From Paenibacillus urinalis (lineage in GTDB: Bacteria > Bacillota > Bacilli > Paenibacillales > Paenibacillaceae), in the NCBI RefSeq assembly GCF_028747985.1, contig NZ_CP118108.1, positions 4,097,501 to 4,161,500 of the forward strand: DNA of 64,000 nt, in the 5' to 3' direction. A program made the position numbers and the translations under genes. Each line of letters starts with the position of its first letter. Position 1 is the first letter of the stretch. Below the pieces are notes generated by a model. That model did not search any database. It saw only the letters and a program-made list of their open reading frames with translations, and was not told the origin of the DNA. Positions 44,259 to 53,943 of this stretch are shown piece after piece.

Positions 44259-46694
44259 TTAGCCCTCCTCATTTGCAATATACAGCACTTGGCCTGGCTC
44301 CATCTGAATGTCATAAGTGTGGGAATAGATCGTTGAGGCATGGATATTGAGGTCTACACCGGTTAGTCGATATTTAGATGCGATGTCTGGAAGAACAATC
44401 GTAATATCCGTGGCCCGCTCTGCCTTAAGCTCTGCTGCAAAGCTCCTTGTCCTTTTGTTCCAAGTCATTGAAATGCTTCCGGTACAACATCGAAATCCTC
44501 GAACAGAGCCAGCTTCCAGCCGGTCAGAAAGTGCCGGCAGCAGCTTCACCATCCGTGGGGATACATACAGCAGCATCTCTTGAATAGCATTCGTAATCCC
44601 GAGGCTCGCATCGAGCTGAATCGGCGCCTGAGCTTTATTCATACTAACTCCCATATCTCTCCAGTCATTATGAACCGTAAAGAGATTCGTAAGGAGACAA
44701 GAGCGGGTCAAGATATCCAGTGAATCTATCGCCTTCTCACCGTCTCCCAGCCTGGCATAGATCGCAGACATATGTGCCAGCGACCAGCCGGTCTGTGCTC
44801 CAAGAACTCGCATATGAACAGCCTGCTCCAATCCTTGAAACAGTTCCGGACTTTCCTCGCGCGCAAATTCCTGACCCGGAAATACAGGATAGATATGGGA
44901 CAGATGCCGGTGATTGTATCTGTCATGAAATTCGGGATGAATCCATTCCTTCAGGGCTCCATCCTCATTCAGTTTGTAGACAGGAAGACGCTTCAGAATC
45001 TGCTCCCAGCGAACAATATCCTCCTCACTGCCTCCCGTTCTTCGGCTGCCTTCGATAAGATTCGTGAACAGCTCTTTAATGATAGCAATGTCCATGGTAG
45101 CATTGATTGCCGTCGGCATCGGATGATCCAGTGACTCTCCCGCATCAGGCATGTAATTGCCCGGCGTATTCTCGGGTGAGACCGAAGGATATATATGGAG
45201 CAGCCCTTCCTCGTCTTCTGTTAGAAAGTCCTCATAGAATAAGGCAGCCTCCGTCATGAAGGGCAGCGCCTCGTCTCTCAGGAACTGCTCATCTCCTGTG
45301 TACAGGTAATATTCATAATAATGCCTCGACAGCCACCCGGCTGCACCGGTCCAATTCAAGATGACCGGAACGATCTGGGTCGGACTTCCGATCCCCGGCG
45401 TCGTTCCTGCCGGAATGAAGATGCCTCTGGCACCGTATAGCTTACGGGCATTCTCCTTAAAGATCTCGAGTAGAGAATCATAATGACGAAACAACGGCTT
45501 CATCAGAGAGGATAGACCTCCAACAGGTGCATGCCAATTCATCATCTGCACATTCTCATTAGCCATGTAATGACACCACATCAGTCTGTAATCTCCGCCC
45601 CATAACCCATATAAAGGCATCGGCATACCATTCTCTTCAGTGGAAGAAATATAGAGATACCTCCCGTAAGCCCACAATTTCTCAAGCAGAGAGACAGAGG
45701 CCTTACCGTCATAAGCGGTTAGAAGCAATTCTTCCGTAGATCTGTTCTCGTAATTCTCAGACTCTTCTGAGCTGATCAGCTCAACGGAAGCGGAAGAAAA
45801 CAGGGCTTTGTGAAGCAATACATGCGCTTCGAGCAGTTCTGTGTAAGAGGAACTCACTTCTGCCAATTCTTTTCTCAGACGAGACCACGCCTTGCTCCTT
45901 GCTTCCTCTGTAAATACCTTTACGAAAATAAGGACCTCATGAGCATTCGTGACCCACAGCCCTCCTCCCTCTTGCCTTACCTCTCCGCCGCTGTCTGTCT
46001 GTACCCTCAGAACTGCACCGTAATCCGTTCCATTCTCATGCCTCGCGGCAAAAGACATAAACTCCCCCTGTGCTGCCAAATCTGTCGTCTCTTTCAAAGC
46101 TTCCAGTTGCTCAGCCCTAGAGGGATTATCACTTGGATGGATATCGAACGTAAGGGACGCATCTATGCTGGAAACACTAGATTTGAGCCTGTATACGATC
46201 ATGTGATCCGCACGCGACACAAACAAGCTCCTATCATATGCCACCTCCCCATCCAGCCAGGATACGGCCACTTCTCCCGTCTCCATATTCAAGCTGCGCC
46301 GATAATGCCGAAATGCCTCCTGACCTGTCATCGAGAGTCTTAAATCCGCAAGTGGAAGAGGAGCAGACAGTGTACTGTTATACCCTTTTTCCTTAAGCGC
46401 GCGGGTAAGAACCCAGCTGGCCTCCTGGAACCGTCCCTCATCCATCAGTCTTCGTGTATCCTTAAGCGTATGACTGACGTCGGGAAGAAGGCCGATCTGT
46501 CCGCCGTGCCATAGACCGAGGTGGTTGATCAGGATCGTTTCATCCTGCACACCTCCATACACGGATGCCCCGATGACCCCGTTTCCGGAAGGCAGGGCTT
46601 CCCTCCATTTGCTCTTCCACCACGAAGAAGGATATCTCGTGACCAGCATGCTTTTACTGCTTCTATTACCGTCCTTCATCTCTGCAGTCATCAC
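44259..46694 (-). CDS. glycoside hydrolase family 95-like enzyme
   Basis: An 811-residue enzyme without a signal peptide. The N-terminal domain opens SWWKSKWREALPSGNGVIG and LINHLGLWHGG, the usual start of GH95 proteins (alpha-L-fucosidase / alpha-L-galactosidase). The centre is an alpha-toroid with MWCHYMANENVQMMNWHAPV near residue 370 and YNHRHLSHIYPVFPG near 600. The C-terminal beta domain has GFRCCTGSIS. It probably cleaves alpha-L-fucosyl or related residues from imported pectin or xyloglucan fragments. The start is GTG 46694 at 9 bases from AAGGAG, with an ATG next to it. Its last codons carry the ribosome binding site of the pectate lyase, so the two are coupled. Confidence 0.82.
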   Translation of the reverse strand: MMTAEMKDGNRSSKSMLVTRYPSSWWKSKWREALPSGNGVIGASVYGGVQDETILINHLGLWHGGQIGLLPDVSHTLKDTRRLMDEGRFQEASWVLTRALKEKGYNSTLSAPLPLADLRLSMTGQEAFRHYRRSLNMETGEVAVSWLDGEVAYDRSLFVSRADHMIVYRLKSSVSSIDASLTFDIHPSDNPSRAEQLEALKETTDLAAQGEFMSFAARHENGTDYGAVLRVQTDSGGEVRQEGGGLWVTNAHEVLIFVKVFTEEARSKAWSRLRKELAEVSSSYTELLEAHVLLHKALFSSASVELISSEESENYENRSTEELLLTAYDGKASVSLLEKLWAYGRYLYISSTEENGMPMPLYGLWGGDYRLMWCHYMANENVQMMNWHAPVGGLSSLMKPLFRHYDSLLEIFKENARKLYGARGIFIPAGTTPGIGSPTQIVPVILNWTGAAGWLSRHYYEYYLYTGDEQFLRDEALPFMTEAALFYEDFLTEDEEGLLHIYPSVSPENTPGNYMPDAGESLDHPMPTAINATMDIAIIKELFTNLIEGSRRTGGSEEDIVRWEQILKRLPVYKLNEDGALKEWIHPEFHDRYNHRHLSHIYPVFPGQEFAREESPELFQGLEQAVHMRVLGAQTGWSLAHMSAIYARLGDGEKAIDSLDILTRSCLLTNLFTVHNDWRDMGVSMNKAQAPIQLDASLGITNAIQEMLLYVSPRMVKLLPALSDRLEAGSVRGFRCCTGSISMTWNKRTRSFAAELKAERATDITIVLPDIASKYRLTGVDLNIHASTIYSHTYDIQMEPGQVLYIANEEG

Positions 46695-46729
46695 GTACAA
46701 GGTCTCCTTCCTAAGGTAGTTCGCATCGA

Positions 46730-46744
46730 AGAATGCGTTTACAT
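46730..46744 (-). promoter_or_regulatory. cre-like site upstream of the GH95-pectate lyase operon
   Basis: The minus strand reads ATGTAAACGCATTCT, matching WTGNAANCGNWWNCA at all but the last position. It lies 35-50 bases upstream of the GH95 start. Glucose repression of a polysaccharide operon would be expected. The 291-base divergent gap to the AraC gene shows no other clear site. Confidence 0.45.
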
Positions 46745-46985
46745 TTTGCGATTCAGACCATTCGTGTGTGGAGCTTCATCCATCAGTTCACTGTTCTTTC
46801 AATTCGTTCTTGATCTTATCTCAGTTTTACCATGGCTCGCGGTACCGTTCTAACCTTTTCTTGCCTTAAGTTTCATCACCTTGATCTTTTTTGCTCTTAT
46901 TTTATGGATTTATTTCTATCTATCTCGAACAAGGAGCGCTATACTATAACCATCTTCAAAATGCTTACATCTGGAGGTGAGATAC

Positions 46986-47828
46986 GTGAAGGATTTCGCT
47001 ATTTATCCGGCCAAGCGCAAAGGAAGCTATATGATGCCAAAATATCATTATCATGACTATTACGAAGTGTATTATCTTCTGTCGGGGCATCGCTACTATT
47101 ACATTGAGAACAAACGTTATTCAATTGATAAAGGAAGTCTTCTATTCATAGGTAAAAATGAAATTCATAAAACCGTTGATTCTGATCATCAGTCACCAGA
47201 TCATGAACGACTGGTGCTCTATTTCAGCAGCCGGTTCTTACGCCGCTTCTCTAATGATCAGCTGGAAATTCTGCTGTCCCCGTTCGACCGGGATAACCGC
47301 AAGGTCCAATTCAGTATCAGGGACCAGAGCTATATTGAACGGCTGATGTTTCAAATGCATCACGAATTTAATCAGCAGGACTCCTTCGGTCAAGAGCTGT
47401 ATTTAGAATCTCTGCTCGTTCAGTTCCTGCTCTTCTCCACTCGTAAAACACAAACAGACCAGCCCGCTGTTCCGGAGGATTCCATGAACGCAAGGATGGC
47501 CGAAATTATAGCGTATTGCAACAAGCATTTTCGTGAGGAGTTGGGACTTGAGCAGCTTGCAGGGCAATTTCACATCAGCACATTTTATTTGAGCCGGCTG
47601 TTTAAGCGAACGACGGGATTCACATTCAAGGAATACATCAATACACTCCGCATTCGTGAAGCCGAGAAGCTGCTGCGCGAGTCCAATCACAAGATTATAT
47701 ATATATCAGAGCAGGTCGGCTTCGCGAGTGTGTCGCATTTCAATCGTAAATTCAAACAAGTCACTCGAATGGCACCCAAGGAATTCAAGAAATTATTTGA
47801 AGGCGATCGGCCGTTTCGTGAGTTCTAG
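46986..47828 (+). CDS. AraC-family transcriptional regulator with cupin-type sensor domain
   Basis: A 280-residue regulator. The N-terminal domain has the AraC-ligand cupin pattern (MPKYHYHDYYEVYYLLSGH, then YSIDKGSLLFIGKNEIHKT). The C-terminal domain has two helix-turn-helix motifs (LAGQFHISTFYLSRLFKRTT and YISEQVGFASVSHFNRKFKQ). The start is GTG 46986, 8 bases after GGAGG. It is divergent from the GH95/pectate lyase operon, which it probably controls in response to a released sugar. It converges with the large YesS-like regulator, 23 bases apart. Confidence 0.92.
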   Translation: MKDFAIYPAKRKGSYMMPKYHYHDYYEVYYLLSGHRYYYIENKRYSIDKGSLLFIGKNEIHKTVDSDHQSPDHERLVLYFSSRFLRRFSNDQLEILLSPFDRDNRKVQFSIRDQSYIERLMFQMHHEFNQQDSFGQELYLESLLVQFLLFSTRKTQTDQPAVPEDSMNARMAEIIAYCNKHFREELGLEQLAGQFHISTFYLSRLFKRTTGFTFKEYINTLRIREAEKLLRESNHKIIYISEQVGFASVSHFNRKFKQVTRMAPKEFKKLFEGDRPFREF

Positions 47829-47862
47829 CGGGTTCAGCGGGTTCAACGGGCTCAGCCTGCTC
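47827..47862. repeat. 9-bp tandem repeat at the junction of two convergent regulator genes
   Basis: Four consecutive 9-mers, AGCGGGTTC, AGCGGGTTC, AACGGGCTC and the diverged AGCCTGCTC, cover the space between the two stop codons and overlap both. Confidence 0.6.
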
Positions 47863-50206
47863 TCCACTCATCCCGGTATTCACTTGGTGTCATCCCTTCA
47901 TATTTCTTGAAGATGCGATTGAAGTAGCTGTGCTTATAGCCGACCCCCTCTGCGATTTCATTAATTTTTAAATCTGTTGTTCGCAGCAGCTTTTTAGCCT
48001 GGACAACGCGATAATCGGTTAAATAATCAACAAAATTGACGCCAGTGACCTGCTTAAACAAACGGCTTAGCGTGTAGGGCGTGGTTCCCACGTTATGGGC
48101 ACAGCTGTCCAGTGATAAATCATGCATATAATGCAGATGAACATATCGGATCGTCTCTTCGACCATTCGTTTCATCTGAATATTGGTCCGTTTCTTGAGG
48201 TGCTCCATATACGGATGGATGACGGACTCCTTCAACCACTGCGAGAGTATGCGGGGCTCCCGAATCATGGACAGCTGCTCATACATGTTCTTTCCTTTGA
48301 ACAATTGGTGAGGCTGGATTCCTGTCTGCAGGATGACATACTGCATGCTGCCATACAGCTGAAGAACACATTGCTGTACCCAATATTCCTTCTCATGTCC
48401 TGCCGATACTTCTCCCAAAAACTCATCAACCAAGAGCTCCATCTTCTCTTGTTCACCCATACGCATCGCCTCGCTCATTTCACGGTCCAGTGCAAATGGA
48501 TAATTGGTGCTCTTCCCTGATTCGGTATGTTCATCCCAATGAACATACTCCTGGTTCATGTCAATAATCTGATTCTCATCTCTGAACAGCCGTAAAGAAG
48601 CGGCCTGATTCACCTCAATGAATAGATTCGGAAGTGATCGCACAAGCGTTGTCGGTTGACTGATCGTCACAGTAACTGCAAGTCTAAGAGTTCCACTCAC
48701 TGCAGCTGTCAGCGCTTCGGCAAAGCTCTGAAGGTCGTTTTGTTGAACCTCCTCTAAAGGTTGAATAACGAGCACACCAATCATCAGATTATGGAAACTT
48801 AGAACACTATACTGAGGCAAGTGATCTCTAGCGGTATCTTCAATAATGTTTGCTGCAGCAAAGGCAGCCAGCCCTTCTTCGCCGATATCAAATCGAGAAG
48901 GGGTGCCTGCCTGACCGGTCAGCTGCATGATAATGAAAGTGAATTTGCGGTCAGACACATTCCATCCGTAATGCTTCATCCGCTCGCGAATATCCTTCTC
49001 AGAATAGGCTTGCAAATGCCCTTGTACGAGCTGAAGCAAGAAGCTCTCCTTAATTCTGGGCAGCTCCTCCTCCAGTCGAAGCTGAAGTGCTTTGCTCTCG
49101 AGCGAAATTTCCTGCCATTCCTGCTCAAACAGCTTGAATTCATCCATATCATAAGCATGGTGCTCAAGCTGCTTATTACCTCTGAGCAGTGTGACAAATT
49201 GTTCGACAGGAGAGTATATATGGCGTGAAGCAATCCAGGAGAGAAACAGAGCTGTGAGCAGCATCAGCAGGCTGATTGTAAAAATAATGGTGGAAATGAG
49301 CTCCACTGAAGATGTAATCACTGACATTGGCGCTGCAGCAACATAGGTCCACTGCTCCCCTAGACGATCAAACGTATTATAGGACACTGAATAGGTGACG
49401 CCTCTCCACTCCTTTATACTGCTCCCACTCGGCTGTCCTGTCTTTAAAATATCCTCTCGCAGACTGCGTTCGAATACCTCTGCCTCAACTCCCTCATTGC
49501 TGGACACCATCGGCTTCATATTCTCATCCAGCAGAAATACGCTGCCCTCATTGTATGGAGTCAGTGCCATCAGTTGATCAAGCAGCTTCTCTGGTACAAG
49601 TGACACCATGAGCACGCCAAATGATGCACCGTCTGTCCCACTTATTTTGTGCGACAGCATAATGACCGGCTCCTTCTTGGCAGGCCCCTCCTGAGATGCC
49701 CCCCGAAATATGGTAGGCTGTGTGCTCCACACAAATCGCTCAGGGCGGGCTAATAAGTTCTCATATTCTTGCTGCAGTTTAGGCTCATGCAGGTATGTAA
49801 GCTGTGGATTAAACAAATAGGGCTCATTCTCTTGCTGAATATATAATTGAACTTGCGAAATTAAAGGATGTGATCCGTGGATGATATGAAGCACCTGACT
49901 TATATTCCGCAGCTCATTACTGTTTGCGGGAAGAGAAAAATCCACCTTCTTGAGATCTTCGCCAAAGCTTGATTCCAAGGTCCAATTAGCTACGCTCTGC
50001 TCCAAATATCCCAGCAGATCATCCATGCTGGCTGCCCGCTCCTCCATTTGCTTGCGGTGCAGCTCTGTCATGTCGTTCTTGATAGCCCCTACCGCAAACC
50101 CGTAAATACCGAGACTCGCGAGGAGACCGGGAATACTTGCAGCGAACAGAATGACAAGCAGCGTTTTACGATAATACTTTCCTTTGGAGCTCGGATATTT
50201 TATCAT
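47852..50206 (-). CDS. membrane-anchored AraC-type regulator, YesS-like
   Basis: A 784-residue protein. Membrane segments near residues 15-40 and 305-330 flank an extracellular sensor of about 260 residues (dCache-like; segment FVWSTQPTIFRGAS, GVLMVSLVPEKLLDQL). A short HAMP-like and helical cytoplasmic region follows, and the last 100 residues are an AraC helix-turn-helix (LSRLFKQVTGVNFVDYL and GYKHSYFNRIFKKYEGMTPSEY). It is closest in plan to B. subtilis YesS, the activator of rhamnogalacturonan genes. It starts at ATG 50206 behind AAGGGGGAGG. It lies between the two polysaccharide operons and may regulate either. Confidence 0.88.
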   Translation of the reverse strand: MIKYPSSKGKYYRKTLLVILFAASIPGLLASLGIYGFAVGAIKNDMTELHRKQMEERAASMDDLLGYLEQSVANWTLESSFGEDLKKVDFSLPANSNELRNISQVLHIIHGSHPLISQVQLYIQQENEPYLFNPQLTYLHEPKLQQEYENLLARPERFVWSTQPTIFRGASQEGPAKKEPVIMLSHKISGTDGASFGVLMVSLVPEKLLDQLMALTPYNEGSVFLLDENMKPMVSSNEGVEAEVFERSLREDILKTGQPSGSSIKEWRGVTYSVSYNTFDRLGEQWTYVAAAPMSVITSSVELISTIIFTISLLMLLTALFLSWIASRHIYSPVEQFVTLLRGNKQLEHHAYDMDEFKLFEQEWQEISLESKALQLRLEEELPRIKESFLLQLVQGHLQAYSEKDIRERMKHYGWNVSDRKFTFIIMQLTGQAGTPSRFDIGEEGLAAFAAANIIEDTARDHLPQYSVLSFHNLMIGVLVIQPLEEVQQNDLQSFAEALTAAVSGTLRLAVTVTISQPTTLVRSLPNLFIEVNQAASLRLFRDENQIIDMNQEYVHWDEHTESGKSTNYPFALDREMSEAMRMGEQEKMELLVDEFLGEVSAGHEKEYWVQQCVLQLYGSMQYVILQTGIQPHQLFKGKNMYEQLSMIREPRILSQWLKESVIHPYMEHLKKRTNIQMKRMVEETIRYVHLHYMHDLSLDSCAHNVGTTPYTLSRLFKQVTGVNFVDYLTDYRVVQAKKLLRTTDLKINEIAEGVGYKHSYFNRIFKKYEGMTPSEYRDEWRAG

Positions 50207-50228
50207 TCCCCTCCCCCTTAATTTGGAA

Positions 50229-50243
50229 ATTAAAGCGAATACA
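50229..50243 (+). promoter_or_regulatory. weak cre-like site upstream of the YesS-like gene
   Basis: The plus strand reads ATTAAAGCGAATACA, one mismatch (the G at position 3) from WTGNAANCGNWWNCA. It lies 23 bases upstream of the ATG. Such one-mismatch hits occur by chance in AT-rich gaps. Confidence 0.28.
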
Positions 50244-50336
50244 TTATTAATTTACATAGATATGCAGTAAAAGGCAACCTATTTCATATGCCCAATGAAG
50301 CCCTGCCTGGAAGCATACTTTTCAGCACAAGAAGAT

Positions 50337-50363
50337 AAAAAACCTTAACCCATAAGGTCAAGG
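50337..50363 (-). terminator. terminator at the end of the glycan-import operon
   Basis: Minus strand: CCTTGACC and GGTTAAGG form an 8-bp stem with one G-U pair and a 5-base loop, followed by six T residues. It ends the long operon 50 bases after the GH106-like gene. Confidence 0.78.
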
Positions 50364-50412
50364 CCGATATGTAACCCCTCATTTTCCAGCAAGGATATTT
50401 TCGATATGGATT

Positions 50413-52923
50413 CTAAACTTCCAAACAGATAGTCAACGTTATTGGACCGAGCATTCCAGAAGGTAATGATACCTGATCATAACGATTTGCCAGTGTATTT
50501 GTTACCTCGACCTGCAGCACATTTTTGCCTGTCAACAAATAATCGGATAATGAACAGCGGTACGGAGACCACAGCTTCGTATCTATAAGCTGCCCGTTCA
50601 GGAACACCTTTGCCATTTCGTGGACTTCCCCTAGATCCAGAATGACATCTGTATAGGAAGCCGATGGCTTCCATTCAAGCTCTCTAGTATACGTCACCGT
50701 ACCTGAGAAATGCTCTCTTCCTTCCCATTCTGTCCATGAGGTCAGCGAGTTTGCTCCTTCTGCTCCATCGACTTGCCAGCCCTCACTCAAGTCCTGAGCA
50801 ACAGTCTCTTGCTTGGTGCTAACAGGGTCAATAATTGATGAGGCATCTGGGTCCAGCGCGAGTACCAGGCATTGTCTGCGATCTATGGTTAGGGCGATAT
50901 CCATTCCGCCATCTCTCGCTTCAGCCTGCACAGGAGTGATGGTACCGCTCCAGGCATCCCACAACTCAGGTTTACCTTCACCGTTAATGAATACAGAACC
51001 TTGGATTGCTGTTTCGCCTTCGTTCACAAGCACATACAGATGAATATGGTCCTTTATGACATGACTGATTCTTAGGCCAGGGCTTACGGGCTTGAACTCA
51101 GCTCGGTGGGAGAGCAATTGCTCCACTCGATCTGCAACGGATTCAAGGGGGTGAAGAACCTCCCAGCCCGGTTCGGCATCGCTGGCAGGCAGTGCAGTTC
51201 CTCGATTGTGCTCCACAACGATTCCTCCATGCCGGACAAATTCCTTAAGCTTCTCCCTTGTGTTCGGTTCAAACTGCTCTACATCCTCCAGCAGAACAAT
51301 ACGGTAGCGCTGATTTGCTATGCTCATCATTCCGTCCTTAAGAACAGCTTCTTCCTGTAGCAGCTCCTCCTCCAAATAATTGAACTCTATTTGACCTTCA
51401 TACAGCGGTCTAGCCAGCTCCCAGGACAAGTGATCCGCACGGCACAGAACGCACAGCTCCGGCTGATTGATGCTCCCCGTCATAACCCAGCTCATCCGTT
51501 TGATATACTGCGAGAAACGGCTATACTCCGGCCACCAGATGTTGTTCGGCCCTGCATCGGGAGCTCGCTCATGAAGCCGCTCTCCTTCGATCGAGTAATA
51601 GAAAGCATGTGGACATATCAGATTCACGCCCCGGACAAAGAGCCAGTCCAAATACCATTTCATATCATCTGCTGTTAGAGCCCAGCTGTTACCCTTGCCG
51701 CATACACCAAAGCACTCGTTTAAATTCCTTAATTTGTTCCGGTGCCGTGCCGAATCGGCCGAGCATTTCCCCATCGTGCTGTGCTTGCCGGTTATACCGA
51801 GATCTCCTTCTGGAGCAAGCCAGCGCCAAACGATATCTTGACCGGGAATGTGAAAATAGCGTAACAGCCCCATATCATCACTCGCCGCAGGGTGCCCCGT
51901 CAGCGCAATGCCATGCGCCTCACACCAATCATGAAGCGGCTTATAGAAGCTCTGCTCCATTCTGTGTCTTACCGCCTTGCGGTAGCGTCTCCGAATGTCA
52001 GCTGTATAGTCACCGCTCTCAAGCCATAGGAGAATAAGCTCCTCCTCCCGATTCCCGCTGCGGATGAACTCCTCCAGGAATCCTGCCGTCCAGGGCAGCA
52101 TGCCTTTACGATGCTTTCTCCCGAGCAAATCCGGTTCATCCGTGAACATGGCAATGATGCTGCTGCCAAAATGGCGGCCGATCCGCCCGTAATACCGTTC
52201 ATGCGTAAGCTCAATGAACATTCGCACAGCTTCCGGATTCAGCAGATCGGCTGCACGGGGTGCCCCCGGCTCTCCATCGTCCTGCCCGTAATGGATACCG
52301 CGAATCGTCCCTAAGCTTAATCGGTCGATAAAAGCGACATATGACCATTCCCCTGCATCGGGCGGAGTATAGCTCACGGTGCTGCCAAAATCCTCTGCCA
52401 TTTCAATGATCTGTGTCTTACTGGCTTCAATTCCTTCCAGATCATTCCCTGTCCGGCGAATCGCCTGCACCGATACAATACGGTCGCCTTCCTCCAGCGG
52501 GATGCTCCATTCGGGTGTATTCTTCATTGGCTGTTCTATCATAATAAGCCCGCGGCTTGCGAATTCCGGATTACGACGTACAATCTCACCATTGGCACTG
52601 CCTGATGGATACATTCCTTCATCATACAGGATGACACGCATATTCATACTCGCTGCTTCATCTACCACAGCTTCGACGAGCGTCATGAATTCATCGGATA
52701 AATAACCAAGGGTATCTGGTATACCGATACGCGGGTGAAGAACAAAGCCTTCGACTCCTTTATCACGAAAATCTCGGAGCTGCCGGAGCAGCTCCTCCCG
52801 CTCCAGCCTTCCGTTCCAGAACCAGAAAGGCATGGGGGTGAATACTCCATCGGGTTGCAGAAATTGCGATCTTAAGCCTTGGATCGTTTGCAATCCCTTT
52901 ATACTCTCCAGATTCTTAATCAC
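50413..52923 (-). CDS. GH106-like glycoside hydrolase, putative alpha-L-rhamnosidase
   Basis: An 836-residue protein without a signal peptide. It opens with PMPFWFWNGRLEREELLRQL followed by KGVEGFVLHPRIGI, the usual start of GH106-type TIM-barrel enzymes. Then come VILYDEGMYPSGSANGEIV, the SIIAMFTDEPDLLGR segment and a HPAASDDMGLLRYF block, which supply candidate acidic residues. The C-terminal 150 residues resemble a GH2-type sugar-binding sandwich (DLGEVHEMAKVFLNGQLIDT). The start is GTG 52923 with AAGGGG 12 bases upstream; a TTG eight codons earlier lacks a site. It is the last gene of the glycan operon, 48 bases after the permease. Activity on rhamnosides is inferred from family and the pectin context. 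Confidence 0.68.
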   Translation of the reverse strand: MIKNLESIKGLQTIQGLRSQFLQPDGVFTPMPFWFWNGRLEREELLRQLRDFRDKGVEGFVLHPRIGIPDTLGYLSDEFMTLVEAVVDEAASMNMRVILYDEGMYPSGSANGEIVRRNPEFASRGLIMIEQPMKNTPEWSIPLEEGDRIVSVQAIRRTGNDLEGIEASKTQIIEMAEDFGSTVSYTPPDAGEWSYVAFIDRLSLGTIRGIHYGQDDGEPGAPRAADLLNPEAVRMFIELTHERYYGRIGRHFGSSIIAMFTDEPDLLGRKHRKGMLPWTAGFLEEFIRSGNREEELILLWLESGDYTADIRRRYRKAVRHRMEQSFYKPLHDWCEAHGIALTGHPAASDDMGLLRYFHIPGQDIVWRWLAPEGDLGITGKHSTMGKCSADSARHRNKLRNLNECFGVCGKGNSWALTADDMKWYLDWLFVRGVNLICPHAFYYSIEGERLHERAPDAGPNNIWWPEYSRFSQYIKRMSWVMTGSINQPELCVLCRADHLSWELARPLYEGQIEFNYLEEELLQEEAVLKDGMMSIANQRYRIVLLEDVEQFEPNTREKLKEFVRHGGIVVEHNRGTALPASDAEPGWEVLHPLESVADRVEQLLSHRAEFKPVSPGLRISHVIKDHIHLYVLVNEGETAIQGSVFINGEGKPELWDAWSGTITPVQAEARDGGMDIALTIDRRQCLVLALDPDASSIIDPVSTKQETVAQDLSEGWQVDGAEGANSLTSWTEWEGREHFSGTVTYTRELEWKPSASYTDVILDLGEVHEMAKVFLNGQLIDTKLWSPYRCSLSDYLLTGKNVLQVEVTNTLANRYDQVSLPSGMLGPITLTICLEV

Positions 52924-52971
52924 GGTATATCGTATCCCCTTCCCCAATTGAAATGGTGAGCCTCATTCTTC

Positions 52972-53931
52972 TTACTCTACGAGACCTGTGCGGTCAACTC
53001 CTTCTACAAACCATCTTTGTGCAAAAATATACAGAATGAGCGGAGGCATAATCATCAGGAACGAAGCGGCCATCTTCATCGGCTCATCATAGATGGACGG
53101 CCCGATCTCCTCGGCTCGCATGTTAATCTCATTCGTTATGCTCGCTACACCGACAGATAGAGGCTGATCCTCCATACCGTGCAGGAAAATGCTCGGTGTG
53201 TAAAAATCATTCCAGTTCCAAACAAAGGAGAACAGAAAAACGACGACAATGGCAGGCCTTGCCAGCGGCAGCATCACTCGGAAGAACACTTTTAAAGGAT
53301 TGGCTCCATCCATCATCGCCGCCTCTTCCAGCTCCTTCGGCTGTTTGGCGAAGAACTGCCTATAAATAATGACGAACAGCGCCCCCTTGACTCCTTGCCC
53401 AAATAACGCCGGCAGCACGAGCGGAACATAAGACTCAAGCAGCCCCAGCTGTGAAGCTGCAATTAGCTTCGGCAGTACAGTCAGCTGCGGCGGTACAATG
53501 AAGGTGAGCAGCAAACAGAAGAACCAAAAGTTCTTCAAAGGGATATCTAGCCTGGCAAACGCATAACCTGCAATTGCGCAGGAGATGGTCTGGAATACGG
53601 CAATGCCCGTAGAGAGCGATAAACTGATGGTGAGTGCTTTGGGATACTGCAGCATCTCCCATGCATCCTGAAGCATCCCGAAATAAAGCACCCGAGGCAC
53701 CCAGGTCACGGCTGGATCCATCAAATCCACAGCATCCTTAATCATGCTCGTGATCATATAGATAATCGGATTCAGATAGATATAAGCCGTATCAATGAGG
53801 ATGACATACAGGAAGCACTTGAAAATAAGTCCTTTGTCCGCCTCAAGTCCAATAAGCTTGGTCTTCACGAAGCGGCGGGTAATCAGCGGCAGGCTCTTCG
53901 TTCGGTTCTTGGCAAAAACCGGTTTAGCCAT
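52972..53931 (-). CDS. carbohydrate ABC transporter permease, MalG type
   Basis: A 319-residue permease with a basic, unusually long N-terminal tail of about 40 residues before the first membrane segment, then six segments and an EAA loop (EEAAMMDGANPLKVFFRVML). It starts at ATG 53931 behind AAAGGAGG. It pairs with the UgpA-type permease 12 bases upstream. This is the second permease pair in the operon. No ATPase is encoded nearby. Confidence 0.88.
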   Translation of the reverse strand: MAKPVFAKNRTKSLPLITRRFVKTKLIGLEADKGLIFKCFLYVILIDTAYIYLNPIIYMITSMIKDAVDLMDPAVTWVPRVLYFGMLQDAWEMLQYPKALTISLSLSTGIAVFQTISCAIAGYAFARLDIPLKNFWFFCLLLTFIVPPQLTVLPKLIAASQLGLLESYVPLVLPALFGQGVKGALFVIIYRQFFAKQPKELEEAAMMDGANPLKVFFRVMLPLARPAIVVVFLFSFVWNWNDFYTPSIFLHGMEDQPLSVGVASITNEINMRAEEIGPSIYDEPMKMAASFLMIMPPLILYIFAQRWFVEGVDRTGLVE

Positions 53932-53943
53932 GGTAAACCTCCT

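Noticed and set aside
45810..46343. A 177-codon plus-strand frame opposite the GH95 gene
   Set aside because: Antisense shadow; the GH95 frame is continuous and conserved across it.
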